From IMG/VR virus record IMGVR_UViG_3300028388_002525, positions 1 to 28,783 of that record: DNA of 28,783 nt; one strand, given 5' to 3'. Positions 17,064 to 24,761 of the stretch are shown piece by piece. Source of the DNA: a virus. A program made the translations under genes and the position numbers. How positions within the stretch are numbered: the first letter of the stretch is position 1; each line of letters begins with the position of its first letter. The notes beneath the pieces were generated by a model. The model did not search any database. It had not been told where the DNA came from and was given only the letters and a program-made list of their open reading frames with translations.

Positions 17064-17093
17064 AAAGTACACTAATCTTCACGTAGACGTCAA
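17064..17093 (-). promoter_or_regulatory. Sigma70-like promoter P1 before the small-gene pair
   Basis: On the - strand, TTGACG (17088-17093) and TACTTT (17064-17069) are spaced by 18 bases. The -35 begins just after the polymerase stop. It shares the TTGAC core and 18-base spacer with the promoters at 24793-24822 and 25587-25616, which adds support. Confidence 0.5.
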
Positions 17094-17098
17094 GGGGT

Positions 17099-19069
17099 TT
17101 AGGTAACCTGACCCCAAGACGGACCGATTTCCATGTCCGCTTTAATGGGAACACTACATTGGATAGCGTTTTCCATTACGTCCACGATATCCGCAAACAC
17201 GTGATCCACACCACCGGGGTCACTGAAGTCAAGCTCGTCGTGCACAGTGAGCAAGGGAACACCGATCTCGTCAAAGTGCCCGCCCTCCCAACACTTCAAC
17301 ATGGCCATTTTGATCAGGTCGGCCGCTGAACCCTGTAAACGTCTGTTCAAAGACTTGTGGACATAGGCTCTACGCACGCTACGGTACAATCGTATTGCTT
17401 TGTCGAAGGGCAACGGCGTGGCAGCTTCATCGTACCGTTGGGGCACCCAATAGTCAAACCGCGATCGGCGACCCATGATGGTAGTTATGAAGCCCGTGTT
17501 TTCTGCCACAGTAATGTGATCGTCCATCGTACTGCGAAGAAACGGCGCGGCTTTATGGATCGTATCCAAAAGTTCGGAAGCTTCTTTCGTGTTCAGTTGA
17601 AGCAGTGAAGCAAGTGCAGCAATTCCCATGCCATACGCCACCCCGAAGTTGACATTCTTTACGGACGTCCTTTCTAGTTCCCGGTGGGCCACGTTTTTGA
17701 TAATGTCCCGAACTAGGTTGTGGAAGTCCGTGTTTGGATCTTTTTTATACTGCATACGTACTTCTTCGCTACCCGGACCTGACGCATAGTGTGCAAGGTA
17801 TCTGTACTCAATCTGGCTGTAGTCGATTTTTCGCCAGCCAACGTGTCCTTCGTCGGGAACAAAGCAGGTCCGAATAAGTTGACCCTCTTCTGTTCGGCTT
17901 GGAATATTCTGAAGATTGGGGTTACTGGATGAAAAACGTCCAGAGCGAGCGCCGTAGCGCCTTCCCCGAAGTTGGTTAAACGAGCAGTAGAGCCTACTGT
18001 CGACGTGACTGTCCAGTATGTACCCACGAATGAACGTATTGAGCAGCTTTTCGTATTCCCTCTTGTGGCCAATGAGATCAACAAACGGGTGTTTGACCTT
18101 TTTTAGCACAGCCTTTTTGAAGCTTGGATTACCTTTCTTCGTAACACCCCACTGAAGCCCGAGGTGTTTGAAGGCGCGCTTCATATCACTGGCCTTGTCC
18201 GGGTTCACGGGGAACCCGACCATATGTGCAATGGCTTCATTAACGTCGGCCAGCTTATCTTCAAACGTAGACTGTAGTTCTTCTGCGCGGTCCAGATCAA
18301 TTTGCACGCCACGGTAGCGCATTTCGATCATAAGGTAGATTAACTTGCACTCCATTTCGTATACGTCGAGAAGTTTTTCCTTTTCCAGGATAGGCCACTG
18401 CTTCTCAAAAACACGAAACGGCAAGTCTACGTCACTTTCTGCATACGGACCCACAAGGCGAGGTGGTGCTCTCCAGATATTCTTCCGTTGGTCTGTTGTT
18501 CCCCCGGTATAGTAGGCATCGCACCATTCGTACAACTGATTACTTTCCTTACCTTCATCCAGATAACGTTGGCCCAATGCTTCAAGCGCCACGTTCGCAT
18601 CTTCACGGATCAGTGCTTCAGCAAACTGCACGTCGTGGAGCCGGCCTTTCAGGTGGACACCCTCTTCGCGTAGCCAACCGACATCGTATGTGATGTTGGC
18701 ACCGAGGATCGAGGTGCCGGGGTCCGTTAAATGATCCCGTGCCCACGCCAGTACGTGTTCCGGGTTCATGTTGGTCTCGGGTTCCACCGTATGGCGCATC
18801 GGGAAATACCACCGATCGCCTTCGGGCGTGCCTACGGCGATGCCCACAAGGTGCCCTTGCCCTCGCGCCCAACCGGGTCCGGCGTCTGCGTTGATCCCCT
18901 CGTCCTTGGTTTCTACGTCTACAGCCAGAGCCTTGGCACCGCGCAGGTTCGGGAACTCCGCGGGAGGTTCCCATCCTGTATCCGGAATATCCGGCATGAC
19001 CCTTGCATGGCGTTCTCCCGGCACACGCGGTTCGTCTTCCCAAAACAGCCCGATGTCGTCATCCCTCAT
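17099..19069 (-). CDS. Family A DNA polymerase with 3'-5' exonuclease domain
   Basis: This 656-residue replicative polymerase lacks the 5' nuclease domain. The exonuclease domain (about 45-220) shows motif I 'AVDVET' (D51, E53), motif II 'NITYD' (D129) and motif III 'YAESD' (Y209, D213). The polymerase domain has motif A 'DYSQIEYR' (D417), motif B 'RTSVKNVNFGVAYG' (R467, K471, F475, Y479) and motif C 'VHDE' (D611, E612). All catalytic residues are present. The start overlaps the clamp gene stop by 11 bases and has GGGAG upstream, so it is coupled to the clamp. It copies the phage genome, probably held by the adjacent clamp. Confidence 0.95.
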   Translation of the reverse strand: MRDDDIGLFWEDEPRVPGERHARVMPDIPDTGWEPPAEFPNLRGAKALAVDVETKDEGINADAGPGWARGQGHLVGIAVGTPEGDRWYFPMRHTVEPETNMNPEHVLAWARDHLTDPGTSILGANITYDVGWLREEGVHLKGRLHDVQFAEALIREDANVALEALGQRYLDEGKESNQLYEWCDAYYTGGTTDQRKNIWRAPPRLVGPYAESDVDLPFRVFEKQWPILEKEKLLDVYEMECKLIYLMIEMRYRGVQIDLDRAEELQSTFEDKLADVNEAIAHMVGFPVNPDKASDMKRAFKHLGLQWGVTKKGNPSFKKAVLKKVKHPFVDLIGHKREYEKLLNTFIRGYILDSHVDSRLYCSFNQLRGRRYGARSGRFSSSNPNLQNIPSRTEEGQLIRTCFVPDEGHVGWRKIDYSQIEYRYLAHYASGPGSEEVRMQYKKDPNTDFHNLVRDIIKNVAHRELERTSVKNVNFGVAYGMGIAALASLLQLNTKEASELLDTIHKAAPFLRSTMDDHITVAENTGFITTIMGRRSRFDYWVPQRYDEAATPLPFDKAIRLYRSVRRAYVHKSLNRRLQGSAADLIKMAMLKCWEGGHFDEIGVPLLTVHDELDFSDPGGVDHVFADIVDVMENAIQCSVPIKADMEIGPSWGQVT

Positions 19070-20072
19070 GGGTCTCCCGCATACCTAGGATCACACCCCG
19101 CACCTTGTGGCCATAGAACGGACATGGGTTCGGGTGCCGGGTAAAGTCTGCTTGCACAGCAACGTTCTTCAGTAATGCCAGCATGTTGACATTGAATACA
19201 CCGTGGTCCCCCATCCCTTCCACTTCGACAGTAGCACCTTCCCCTTCCTCCGGAAAAGTCATCATAGCATTTTCCCGAAAGTATATGGCGTTCGTTTCCA
19301 TTGTGAAGGGACGTAGGTCTTCCAGAAGGTCGAACAGTTCTTCTCGGATCTCCGTTGGCGTTGCATCTGCCGAAGCTTTATCCAGCAGTGCACCTACGTC
19401 TGGCCAGTCCGAATTGAGCAGTTGGCTACGAAGCCAGCGACCGCCTTCAAAATGGAACGTGACTGTATTCTTCGAGAGTTGAACACGCAGTGGTTCTTGT
19501 CCAATTCGTTTCAGTTCTTTGATCGCAGAAGCAGGTATGTTGATGTCCGGAAGGTTTTCGCCGATCCAATACTCCGCTAGGATTACGTTGTTTGTCGCGT
19601 ACGCGGATTGGTTCCTAAGTAAGATCCCCATTGCCCACGGGCGGGAGGCGTCTGTACTGACGAACCGTTCTAGTACCGCCAGTGCTTCTAGGAAGCTTCC
19701 GGCAAGTTCCACATCTTCCCCGGAAGGTTCGACAGTGTCCAGTAGGTCCACGTCTTCACTGCATTCGATGTACGCACGAAAACGTCCAGATTTGACGGCG
19801 AGCCTCCCACCCGGTGTCACATGAAGCGCAGTGGAATTTCCCCCACAACGCTCAATGGCCTTCACAAACTTTTCTGCATTCGGGGCGGCAACCAAGTCCA
19901 AATCAATTGGGCTGGACAATGCGATGGTTCCGTTGTACCCCATGATCCTACCGTCGCGGATCAGAAAGTGTTTCAGTTCCGGTTGGAAGCTCTTAGTCGA
20001 GACAGCACCCTTTACGAACTTGAGTGCATCAATCATGGATGGTTGCCGTAATCCAGTCCATAGCTTCTGCAT
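19059..20072 (-). CDS. Beta-type DNA polymerase sliding clamp
   Basis: This 337-residue protein resembles bacterial/phage beta clamps: 'ALKFVKGAVSTKS' near the N-terminus, 'GRIMGYNGTIALSSPI', 'ALAVLERFVSTDASRPWAMGILLRN' and a three-part layout, which matches the ring-forming clamp that keeps the polymerase on DNA. It is slightly shorter than bacterial DnaN (about 366). The ATG at 20072 is nine bases after the previous stop and lacks a clear ribosome site, so translation may depend on coupling; an internal ATG at 20036 is an alternative start. It overlaps the polymerase gene. Confidence 0.85.
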   Translation of the reverse strand: MQKLWTGLRQPSMIDALKFVKGAVSTKSFQPELKHFLIRDGRIMGYNGTIALSSPIDLDLVAAPNAEKFVKAIERCGGNSTALHVTPGGRLAVKSGRFRAYIECSEDVDLLDTVEPSGEDVELAGSFLEALAVLERFVSTDASRPWAMGILLRNQSAYATNNVILAEYWIGENLPDINIPASAIKELKRIGQEPLRVQLSKNTVTFHFEGGRWLRSQLLNSDWPDVGALLDKASADATPTEIREELFDLLEDLRPFTMETNAIYFRENAMMTFPEEGEGATVEVEGMGDHGVFNVNMLALLKNVAVQADFTRHPNPCPFYGHKVRGVILGMRETHEG

Positions 20073-20081
20073 ACCCGGACA

Positions 20082-20402
20082 CTAAAGCCATGGACTTGCA
20101 CGGACACGCGGAGGATGCAGAATCGCCACGATGGGTATCCCGAGTGTCCACGCATAGTACATTTCCATACTTGTCCCTACCGAGGGCCTTAAGCAGTTCA
20201 CGACTACAACGTCGCTCATCTGAATGTCCCTTTTGTCCATACAAATGATTTCGTTGATGTTCGCGTCTAGGTCGCCCCGGTAATCCCTCCGCATCGGATC
20301 AAGACACTTCTTTTCACCGAAGAATCTTTTGAAGGCTTCGCGCCAGTTTTTTGCTTCGGAGTCGCTCGTTTCAAACATAGGGCCAGCCAGATAAATCTTC
20401 AT
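20082..20402 (-). CDS. Nucleoside 2-deoxyribosyltransferase-like protein
   Basis: The product has 106 residues with the family pattern: 'YLAGPMFE' at the start, 'WREAFKRFF', 'IICMDKRDIQMSDVVVVN' and 'PSVGTSMEMYYAW' with E80 in the place of the catalytic nucleophile, then 'GIPIVAIL' and 'SPWL'. Enzymes of this fold swap the base on a deoxyribose, or act as related nucleotide N-glycosidases. It is short for the family but the core motifs are complete. The start overlaps the DpdA stop (TAATG), which puts it in the DNA base-modification operon. A role in supplying or clearing deoxynucleosides with a modified base is inferred. Confidence 0.7.
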   Translation of the reverse strand: MKIYLAGPMFETSDSEAKNWREAFKRFFGEKKCLDPMRRDYRGDLDANINEIICMDKRDIQMSDVVVVNCLRPSVGTSMEMYYAWTLGIPIVAILHPPRVRASPWL

Positions 20403-21247
20403 TAGAAAAGCTTCGGTTGGGGTGCAGTAAACGTTTTATCTTCAGGCTGCATTTCACCCATCATGTTATAGGTTATGATGTTGAAACACTTCCGAGACCA
20501 GTGACTCTTGCGGAGTCTTTCTAAGTCAAAGCCAAGGTCTTCAATAAAACCTGTTACAGCGCTTGGTGCACGATCGGAGACAGAGAGCATACCCCACTGT
20601 GGGAAGAAGATATTCCCGATTCCTCCAAGCTGTACCCATGACGAAGAGTCTACCGAGTACCAAGGGTACCGCGACATCAGTTTGAAGCTTGTCAGTCCAA
20701 ACCCGTGCACTTTGATCTTGGCTGTTCCATCCGGGTTGGTCAGGTGCTTTTGCCAGATTTGGTCGAGCCAGACTTTCAGCTGAGAACTACTGATCGGTAC
20801 CATGCCGCCAATCGTAATGTAGTCGTAATTGGCGACGTAGTATTCTAGCACCTCGTCAGGTTCGCCGTAGTGGAAACACGGTAAAGGCTGAACACCTTTA
20901 GATTCCATGTATTTTTGATTGCGCCATGTACCATTGTGGTCACCGATGGCATCAAGAACACTGGCAAACTGTATGAAGTCTTGGTTTTCCTTGACGTACT
21001 CAATGTATTCGTCGATGTCGATGTGTGCTCCCTTCGTGTAAGAAGAGAACGCACCGGAGTCCAAAAAGATTTCTCTGCCAGACTCTCTGATCCGCTTTAC
21101 CATGCGGTCGACGTGGCAATAATGGTATGAGTCCAGAATCCACGGAACACTTTTGAGTGCCTTACGTTCGACCTCGTCTAGACGGTTCCACACCGTACTA
21201 CCTTCGACAAAGTCGTTGTAGATCAATGCGGCGAGGTATACCCGCAT
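20402..21247 (-). CDS. dpdA: DpdA-like 7-deazaguanine DNA transglycosylase
   Basis: This 281-residue relative of tRNA-guanine transglycosylase exchanges guanine in DNA for a 7-deazaguanine base. Evidence: 'FLDSGAFS' (D63, the general base position), 'FASVLDAIGD' (D99), 'YITIGGMVP', 'VHGFGLTS' and 'YSVDSSSW' (D200, the nucleophile position). No zinc-binding C-terminal cluster of the tRNA enzymes is seen, and the protein is short, as in phage DpdA. It lies one base after the GTP cyclohydrolase stop and beside QueC, QueD and QueE, the supply enzymes for its substrate. The DNA target is inferred from this context. Confidence 0.85.
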   Translation of the reverse strand: MRVYLAALIYNDFVEGSTVWNRLDEVERKALKSVPWILDSYHYCHVDRMVKRIRESGREIFLDSGAFSSYTKGAHIDIDEYIEYVKENQDFIQFASVLDAIGDHNGTWRNQKYMESKGVQPLPCFHYGEPDEVLEYYVANYDYITIGGMVPISSSQLKVWLDQIWQKHLTNPDGTAKIKVHGFGLTSFKLMSRYPWYSVDSSSWVQLGGIGNIFFPQWGMLSVSDRAPSAVTGFIEDLGFDLERLRKSHWSRKCFNIITYNMMGEMQPEDKTFTAPQPKLF

Positions 21248-21248
21248 A

Positions 21249-21791
21249 TCACTTTACGCTCGAAAGAAACTCTGCGCGTACCGCCGGGTCGGCACGGAAC
21301 ACCCCACGCAAAACGTTTGTAATCGTTGCTGTGCCGGGTTTTTGTATGCCCCTACTCTCCATGCACATGTGGCGTGCCGAAACGCTTACAGCGGCCCCCC
21401 GTGGCTTTAGGTGGGCCATTAGAGCGTCCGCCACCTGTTGCGTTAAACGTTCCTGGACCTGTAGGCGTCGAGCGTACACTTCCAGAAGCCGTGCAAACTT
21501 GGAGAGCCCGAGGATTCTGCCGTTGGGGATGTACGCGATGTGTGCGTGCCCGAAGAAAGGTGCCATGTGGTGCTCACAATGGCTGTAGAATGGGATGTCG
21601 CGCACAAGTATCATTTCGTCGTACGCTTCGCCACCATCGGCGAATGTCGTAAGTACGTCGGCAGGATCCATTGTGTACCCTTTGAACCACTCCTTGTACG
21701 CTTTGGTGACTCTGCGTGGCGTGTCGACGAGCCCTTCCCTTGCGGGGTCTTCCCCAATGTACTTGATGATGTCGTGTATGTGTGCCCTCAT
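21249..21791 (-). CDS. folE: GTP cyclohydrolase I
   Basis: This 180-residue enzyme converts GTP to dihydroneopterin triphosphate, the first step of queuosine-type deazaguanine synthesis. Zinc ligands are all visible: C72 and H75 in 'HCEHHMAPFFG' and C143 in 'ARHMCMESRG'; the family signature 'GRILGLSKFARLLEVYARRLQVQE' follows the first. The ATG at 21791 forms an ATGA overlap with the QueD stop and has AAGGTGG upstream, so this start is chosen over further-upstream codons. It is the first enzyme of the pathway by chemistry but the fifth gene by order. Confidence 0.95.
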   Translation of the reverse strand: MRAHIHDIIKYIGEDPAREGLVDTPRRVTKAYKEWFKGYTMDPADVLTTFADGGEAYDEMILVRDIPFYSHCEHHMAPFFGHAHIAYIPNGRILGLSKFARLLEVYARRLQVQERLTQQVADALMAHLKPRGAAVSVSARHMCMESRGIQKPGTATITNVLRGVFRADPAVRAEFLSSVK

Positions 21792-22225
21792 GCGTCCACC
21801 TTTGTATAGCTGGCGGAGCACTTTCGAGTCTCTTCGATGCGTACCTTGCGGAGCGTTACATCTGTGTCCCTCAGCTGATGCGGCCCCACCACGTTCACAA
21901 GGAACTCTGCCATGTTCTCCGCGGTGGGATTGAACGGCACGACTTTTACGCTCATCATAAACATCGGGTGTGCGTCACGAAGCCTTTCCAGGAGGGGATC
22001 TTGCGCCCAGATCAGCATCTTGTGGTCCCAATTGTCTTCGAGCCACATGCACAGGTGAGACTTGATCACACCAAAGTCGACGACACGGCCCACTTTATCT
22101 AGATGCGGCGTTTCGCACATGAAGTGAACGCGGTAATTGTGCCCGTGAAGATTGCGGCACTTGTTCTCATGGCCGACAACCCTGTGGCCAGCGGAGATGT
22201 CGTGGTACCTTTCTGCGGTGATCAT
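21788..22225 (-). CDS. queD: 6-carboxy-tetrahydropterin synthase
   Basis: This 145-residue enzyme turns dihydroneopterin triphosphate into 6-carboxy-5,6,7,8-tetrahydropterin. The zinc histidines are H14 ('ISAGHR') and H27/H29 in 'LHGHNY'; the catalytic Cys is C23 ('NKCRNLHGH'). Other family marks are 'GRVVDFGVIK', 'NWDHKMLI', 'PTAENMAEFL' and 'VRIEETRKCSASY' (E131). Length is slightly above the usual 120. Its ATG overlaps the QueC stop (ATGA), and its stop overlaps the folE ATG. It could not be told from eukaryotic PTPS by motif alone, but the operon fixes it as QueD. Confidence 0.92.
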   Translation of the reverse strand: MITAERYHDISAGHRVVGHENKCRNLHGHNYRVHFMCETPHLDKVGRVVDFGVIKSHLCMWLEDNWDHKMLIWAQDPLLERLRDAHPMFMMSVKVVPFNPTAENMAEFLVNVVGPHQLRDTDVTLRKVRIEETRKCSASYTKVDA

Positions 22226-23043
22226 ACGCCGTGCTCCTCCATCCAGTTTATCGCCAATTTTACCAGATCCATGTACATGCGCATGTAGTGCGTTCCGTAA
22301 TTCATCGAACGCGGCAATTCTTCTATGTGGCCTTCCAGGAACGCGCGAAGAATGAGCGGGTCGGGCAACTTCGCTTCTTCAAACCCTTTTGCACGGAGCA
22401 GTGTAGCGTGGTCCTTTCCTGTAGGCGGATACTGTCCGTCGTAGGCGGTGTGAGTCATTGCCAACGCGGGGACTCCAGTAGTGTACTCGAACGCCATCTT
22501 GCACGTTTCGGCTTTGTTCAGATCCAACAAAGGGGTCCAGATTTTGCACGGGCGCAACGTACCGGGCTCGCCAGTGAAGGTACCGGCGTTCATGGCTTGT
22601 TCGATCGTCATAATGAACTTTAGGCGACAGTCCGGATACCCGCCGTAATCTTCCTGGCTCACACCCGTCACGAGATTGCGGGCACCGAGCACATAGGCTC
22701 TGTTCGCCGCCACAGTGAGGAAAAGCTGATTCCGCATGGGCACGAACGTTTTTTCGATCCCGTCAGGCATGTTGTTTGGATCTTCGTACTGCTCCAGTTC
22801 TTCGTCGGACACAAGTGGAGAGGTGCCTTGAAGGATGCCTTTTGGAAACGTAATGACCTCGTGGCTGTCGGCTTCCAGGAAACGCGCCACGTTACGAGCG
22901 GAGTCGATCTCACGCTTATGGCGTTGCCCGTAGTCGAACGTAACGCAATGAACCTTTGCGAACTTCTTCTTGGCCCACAACAGGCATGTGGTCGAATCTT
23001 GCCCTCCGGAAAGGATGACAACGCAATCAGACTTCTCGTGCAT
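22222..23043 (-). CDS. queC: QueC-like 7-deazaguanine synthetase lacking its zinc site
   Basis: This 273-residue protein is of the QueC family, which converts 7-carboxy-7-deazaguanine to preQ0 with ATP and ammonia through an amide intermediate. It keeps the PP-loop 'SGGQDS' (12-17), 'FDYGQRHKREI' and 'VSQEDYGGYPDCR'. In the usual 'T.SCY.G...CG.C..C..R..GF' zinc segment it reads 'THTAYDGQYPPTGKDHATLLRAKGF', with A200, T208, D211 and T214 where the four Cys should be. About 40 residues extend past the usual end. The ATG at 23043 follows AGGAG and is preferred over upstream codons. It overlaps the zinc-ribbon gene by 17 bases. Confidence 0.85.
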   Translation of the reverse strand: MHEKSDCVVILSGGQDSTTCLLWAKKKFAKVHCVTFDYGQRHKREIDSARNVARFLEADSHEVITFPKGILQGTSPLVSDEELEQYEDPNNMPDGIEKTFVPMRNQLFLTVAANRAYVLGARNLVTGVSQEDYGGYPDCRLKFIMTIEQAMNAGTFTGEPGTLRPCKIWTPLLDLNKAETCKMAFEYTTGVPALAMTHTAYDGQYPPTGKDHATLLRAKGFEEAKLPDPLILRAFLEGHIEELPRSMNYGTHYMRMYMDLVKLAINWMEEHGV

Positions 23044-23224
23044 CGTGGGCTCCTGTGTTTGTGATTGAAGAATGCGGCCCGATGTCCCGACGCCACTTGT
23101 GTGCTGTGATGTGAAGCGGCGTGCACCCCATGGGGCAGTAAGCATCGGGAGGTGGCCTATTGTGTTCATCGTAGATCACAAAACGTGTGGAGCAGACAGA
23201 GCACGTATACTCGTATGCTTTCAT
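23027..23224 (-). CDS. Small zinc-ribbon protein between queE and queC
   Basis: The product has 65 residues with 'CSVC' (C8, C11) and 'CPMGC' (C30, C34) about 20 residues apart, enough for one zinc-ribbon knuckle. The rest is basic ('HKWRRD'). I do not recognise a family beyond the small zinc-ribbon type. Its ATG overlaps the QueE stop (ATGA) and its end overlaps QueC, so it is surely part of the modification operon. It is not a standard queuosine gene. A partner role for QueC, whose own zinc site is lost, is possible; only the position supports this. Confidence 0.6.
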   Translation of the reverse strand: MKAYEYTCSVCSTRFVIYDEHNRPPPDAYCPMGCTPLHITAHKWRRDIGPHSSITNTGAHDAREV

Positions 23225-23916
23225 GGTAGGCCGATCTCCTTGTGTACTTGAATGCCGAGTATGTAGTTTTTGTGCTCCATCACAGAAGCGGCGGCGGCCT
23301 TCAGGTTGGCCATGTTTTCTGCTGGATCTTTGGCATCCATTGGGTTCACGTAAATCTGTCCACGGTGCCCTTCGGGGGGTCTGGCCACACGGTCCCGATG
23401 ACCTGTCGTGTGCCCGAGTGCCATGAGCGGCAAACCGTCGTCTGCAACTTGGTCTGCTTCCAGAACATACTTGAAGCAGTTTGCACGGACGGCGGTCTGT
23501 TTGTTGATCTTCGCGGTCTTTGGGCTCACCACCACATATGTGGCCAACGGTAGGCGATCCGGTGGCGGGAGGGTGCCGTTGGTCTCTACCTGAACGTCGT
23601 AGCCGAACAGTAGAAGCCTTCCAGCAAGTAGGGAGATGTTCTGCCGAAACGGTTCACCTCCCGTAATGACCACAAGGTTCCCGTGTTGGAGCTCTTCTAC
23701 GGCGCGGGCGATGTCCTCGTAGTCCATGAGGTACTTCTTACTGGTGTAGTCCGTGTCGCACCACGGGCACTGAAGATTGCAACCGTACAGTCGAACAAAA
23801 ACGGCGGCGTGTCCGGTGAAGGGTCCTTCACCTTGAATAGTCGGAAAGATGGAGTGTACTAGGAGGGAACCATCTTCCCGGTGGTCCTTCGCGATTGGCT
23901 CTTGTGTATTGAGCAT
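23221..23916 (-). CDS. queE: 7-carboxy-7-deazaguanine synthase (radical SAM)
   Basis: This 231-residue enzyme makes 7-carboxy-7-deazaguanine from the QueD product. The iron-sulfur motif is CxxxCxxC in 'YGCNLQCPWCDT' (C46, C50, C53), followed by 'VVITGGEP' (86-89) for SAM binding. The start 'SIFPTIQGEGPFTGHAAVFVRL' and the end 'ILGIQVHKEIGLP' match QueE. The ATG at 23916 follows CAGGGA and lies past a strong hairpin, so it is preferred over an open frame that runs 46 codons further upstream through that hairpin. It is the first gene of the deazaguanine run in transcription order. Confidence 0.92.
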   Translation of the reverse strand: MLNTQEPIAKDHREDGSLLVHSIFPTIQGEGPFTGHAAVFVRLYGCNLQCPWCDTDYTSKKYLMDYEDIARAVEELQHGNLVVITGGEPFRQNISLLAGRLLLFGYDVQVETNGTLPPPDRLPLATYVVVSPKTAKINKQTAVRANCFKYVLEADQVADDGLPLMALGHTTGHRDRVARPPEGHRGQIYVNPMDAKDPAENMANLKAAAASVMEHKNYILGIQVHKEIGLP

Positions 23917-23945
23917 TGAATCCCTGTGGGTGTGGGAAACGGATA

Positions 23946-23971
23946 GGGGGTGGGGTGTGAACCCCACCCCC
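23946..23971 (-). terminator. G/C hairpin in the leader of queE
   Basis: GGGGGTGGGG (23946-23955) pairs with CCCCACCCCC (23962-23971) around a six-base loop in the gap between the preceding gene and queE. No T-run follows on the - strand, so it may be a partial terminator, an RNA stabiliser or an attenuator. It sits 30 bases before the queE start. Confidence 0.55.
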
Positions 23972-23986
23972 TTCCGGATGCATGTG

Positions 23987-24307
23987 TTAGTCGTCGGACT
24001 CGACTTCAGCCTCTTCCGTGTCCGCGTCCACCTTCGCCCGGCGGCCAGGAGCATTGGCTCCAGTCAGCCCGTGGAACTTCCTCCACCGTCCGAACTGCGT
24101 GGTGCAGGTCGAAGGGTTCCCACCCTCCTGATCCACGTACACATCGATAACTTCCTTGCGCTGTGCGGGCTCACCCTTCGCCTCGCTGATCTCGTCCGCG
24201 ATCTCCCACACGCGACCCGTCATCGTTCCGGCTCGAGGACGGCGAATGCCGTTGCGCTCCGGTGCCACAGGCTTCTGCTCCTGTTCCTTCTTTTCCGTAT
24301 CGGCCAT
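23987..24307 (-). CDS. Protein with shared C-terminal 'VW.I.DE' domain, copy 3
   Basis: This 106-residue protein has an acidic/polar N-terminus and an acidic tail ('DADTEEAEVESDD'). Its middle (about 31-77, 'GRVWEIADEISEAKGEP' and 'STCTTQFGRWRKF') is a diverged copy of the domain found at the C-termini of the next two genes upstream. The start at 24307 has GGAGG five bases before it; an ATG at 24319 with AAGGAG further away is the alternative. The function is unknown. The helix-rich pattern and basic C-terminal block would suit DNA binding, which is inference. Confidence 0.55.
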   Translation of the reverse strand: MADTEKKEQEQKPVAPERNGIRRPRAGTMTGRVWEIADEISEAKGEPAQRKEVIDVYVDQEGGNPSTCTTQFGRWRKFHGLTGANAPGRRAKVDADTEEAEVESDD

Positions 24308-24362
24308 GGTAGCCTCCATATTGGTTGCTTCTCCTTTGAGAGGGCGGGAGAAGCTGTCGCCC

Positions 24363-24761
24363 TTATTTATTCTTCTTCCACTTGTAATACTGAGTCTTTG
24401 CCGTGTTCCGGTTGATGCCTTCTTCTTCCGCCTTGGCCAGGATGGCTTTGCGGTTTCCATCCATCTCATCGCAGATAGCCCACACACGCTTTACCGGGCT
24501 GACTACCGTGCTTGCGTTCGGGTTGTTCTCTCGACTGCCGTAGGTTTGTTCCAGGTATTCTTTGTCCGTACAAGGTTCGACGAGCGTACCGAGGGACCAC
24601 GTGACGTCGTTGTCCCACCCATCTCCGAGGGCCTTGGGGACGCGAACAATGGCACTGGCGGCTCCGCAATACTTAAGCTGACCGTATTGCGCTCCCTCGT
24701 TGCGCCACGGGCACCGGAACGTGGCCCCGTTGGGAAGAGTGGATATGGGTACGAGTTCCAT
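24363..24761 (-). CDS. Protein with shared C-terminal 'VW.I.DE' domain, copy 2
   Basis: This protein of 132 residues has an N-terminal part (about 1-80) with no recognised family, including 'FRCPWR' and 'GTLVEPCTDKEYL'. The C-terminal 40 residues ('RVWAICDEMDGNRKAILAKA', 'GINRNTAKTQYYKWKK') match the end of the SprT-like protein in the gene before and the middle of the gene after. AAAGGAGCC precedes the ATG, and promoter P2 lies just upstream. A paralogous accessory domain thus occurs in three neighbouring genes with different N-terminal parts. Confidence 0.6.
   Translation of the reverse strand: MELVPISTLPNGATFRCPWRNEGAQYGQLKYCGAASAIVRVPKALGDGWDNDVTWSLGTLVEPCTDKEYLEQTYGSRENNPNASTVVSPVKRVWAICDEMDGNRKAILAKAEEEGINRNTAKTQYYKWKKNK

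Noticed and set aside
23044-23169. A longer N-terminus for QueC
   Set aside because: It overlaps the zinc-ribbon gene deeply and the added residues are unlike QueC. The ATG at 23043 follows AGGAG and starts just before the PP-loop.
23917-24054. A longer N-terminus for QueE
   Set aside because: It would run through the G/C hairpin and the end of the neighbouring gene, and the extra residues are unlike QueE. The ATG at 23916 has a ribosome site.
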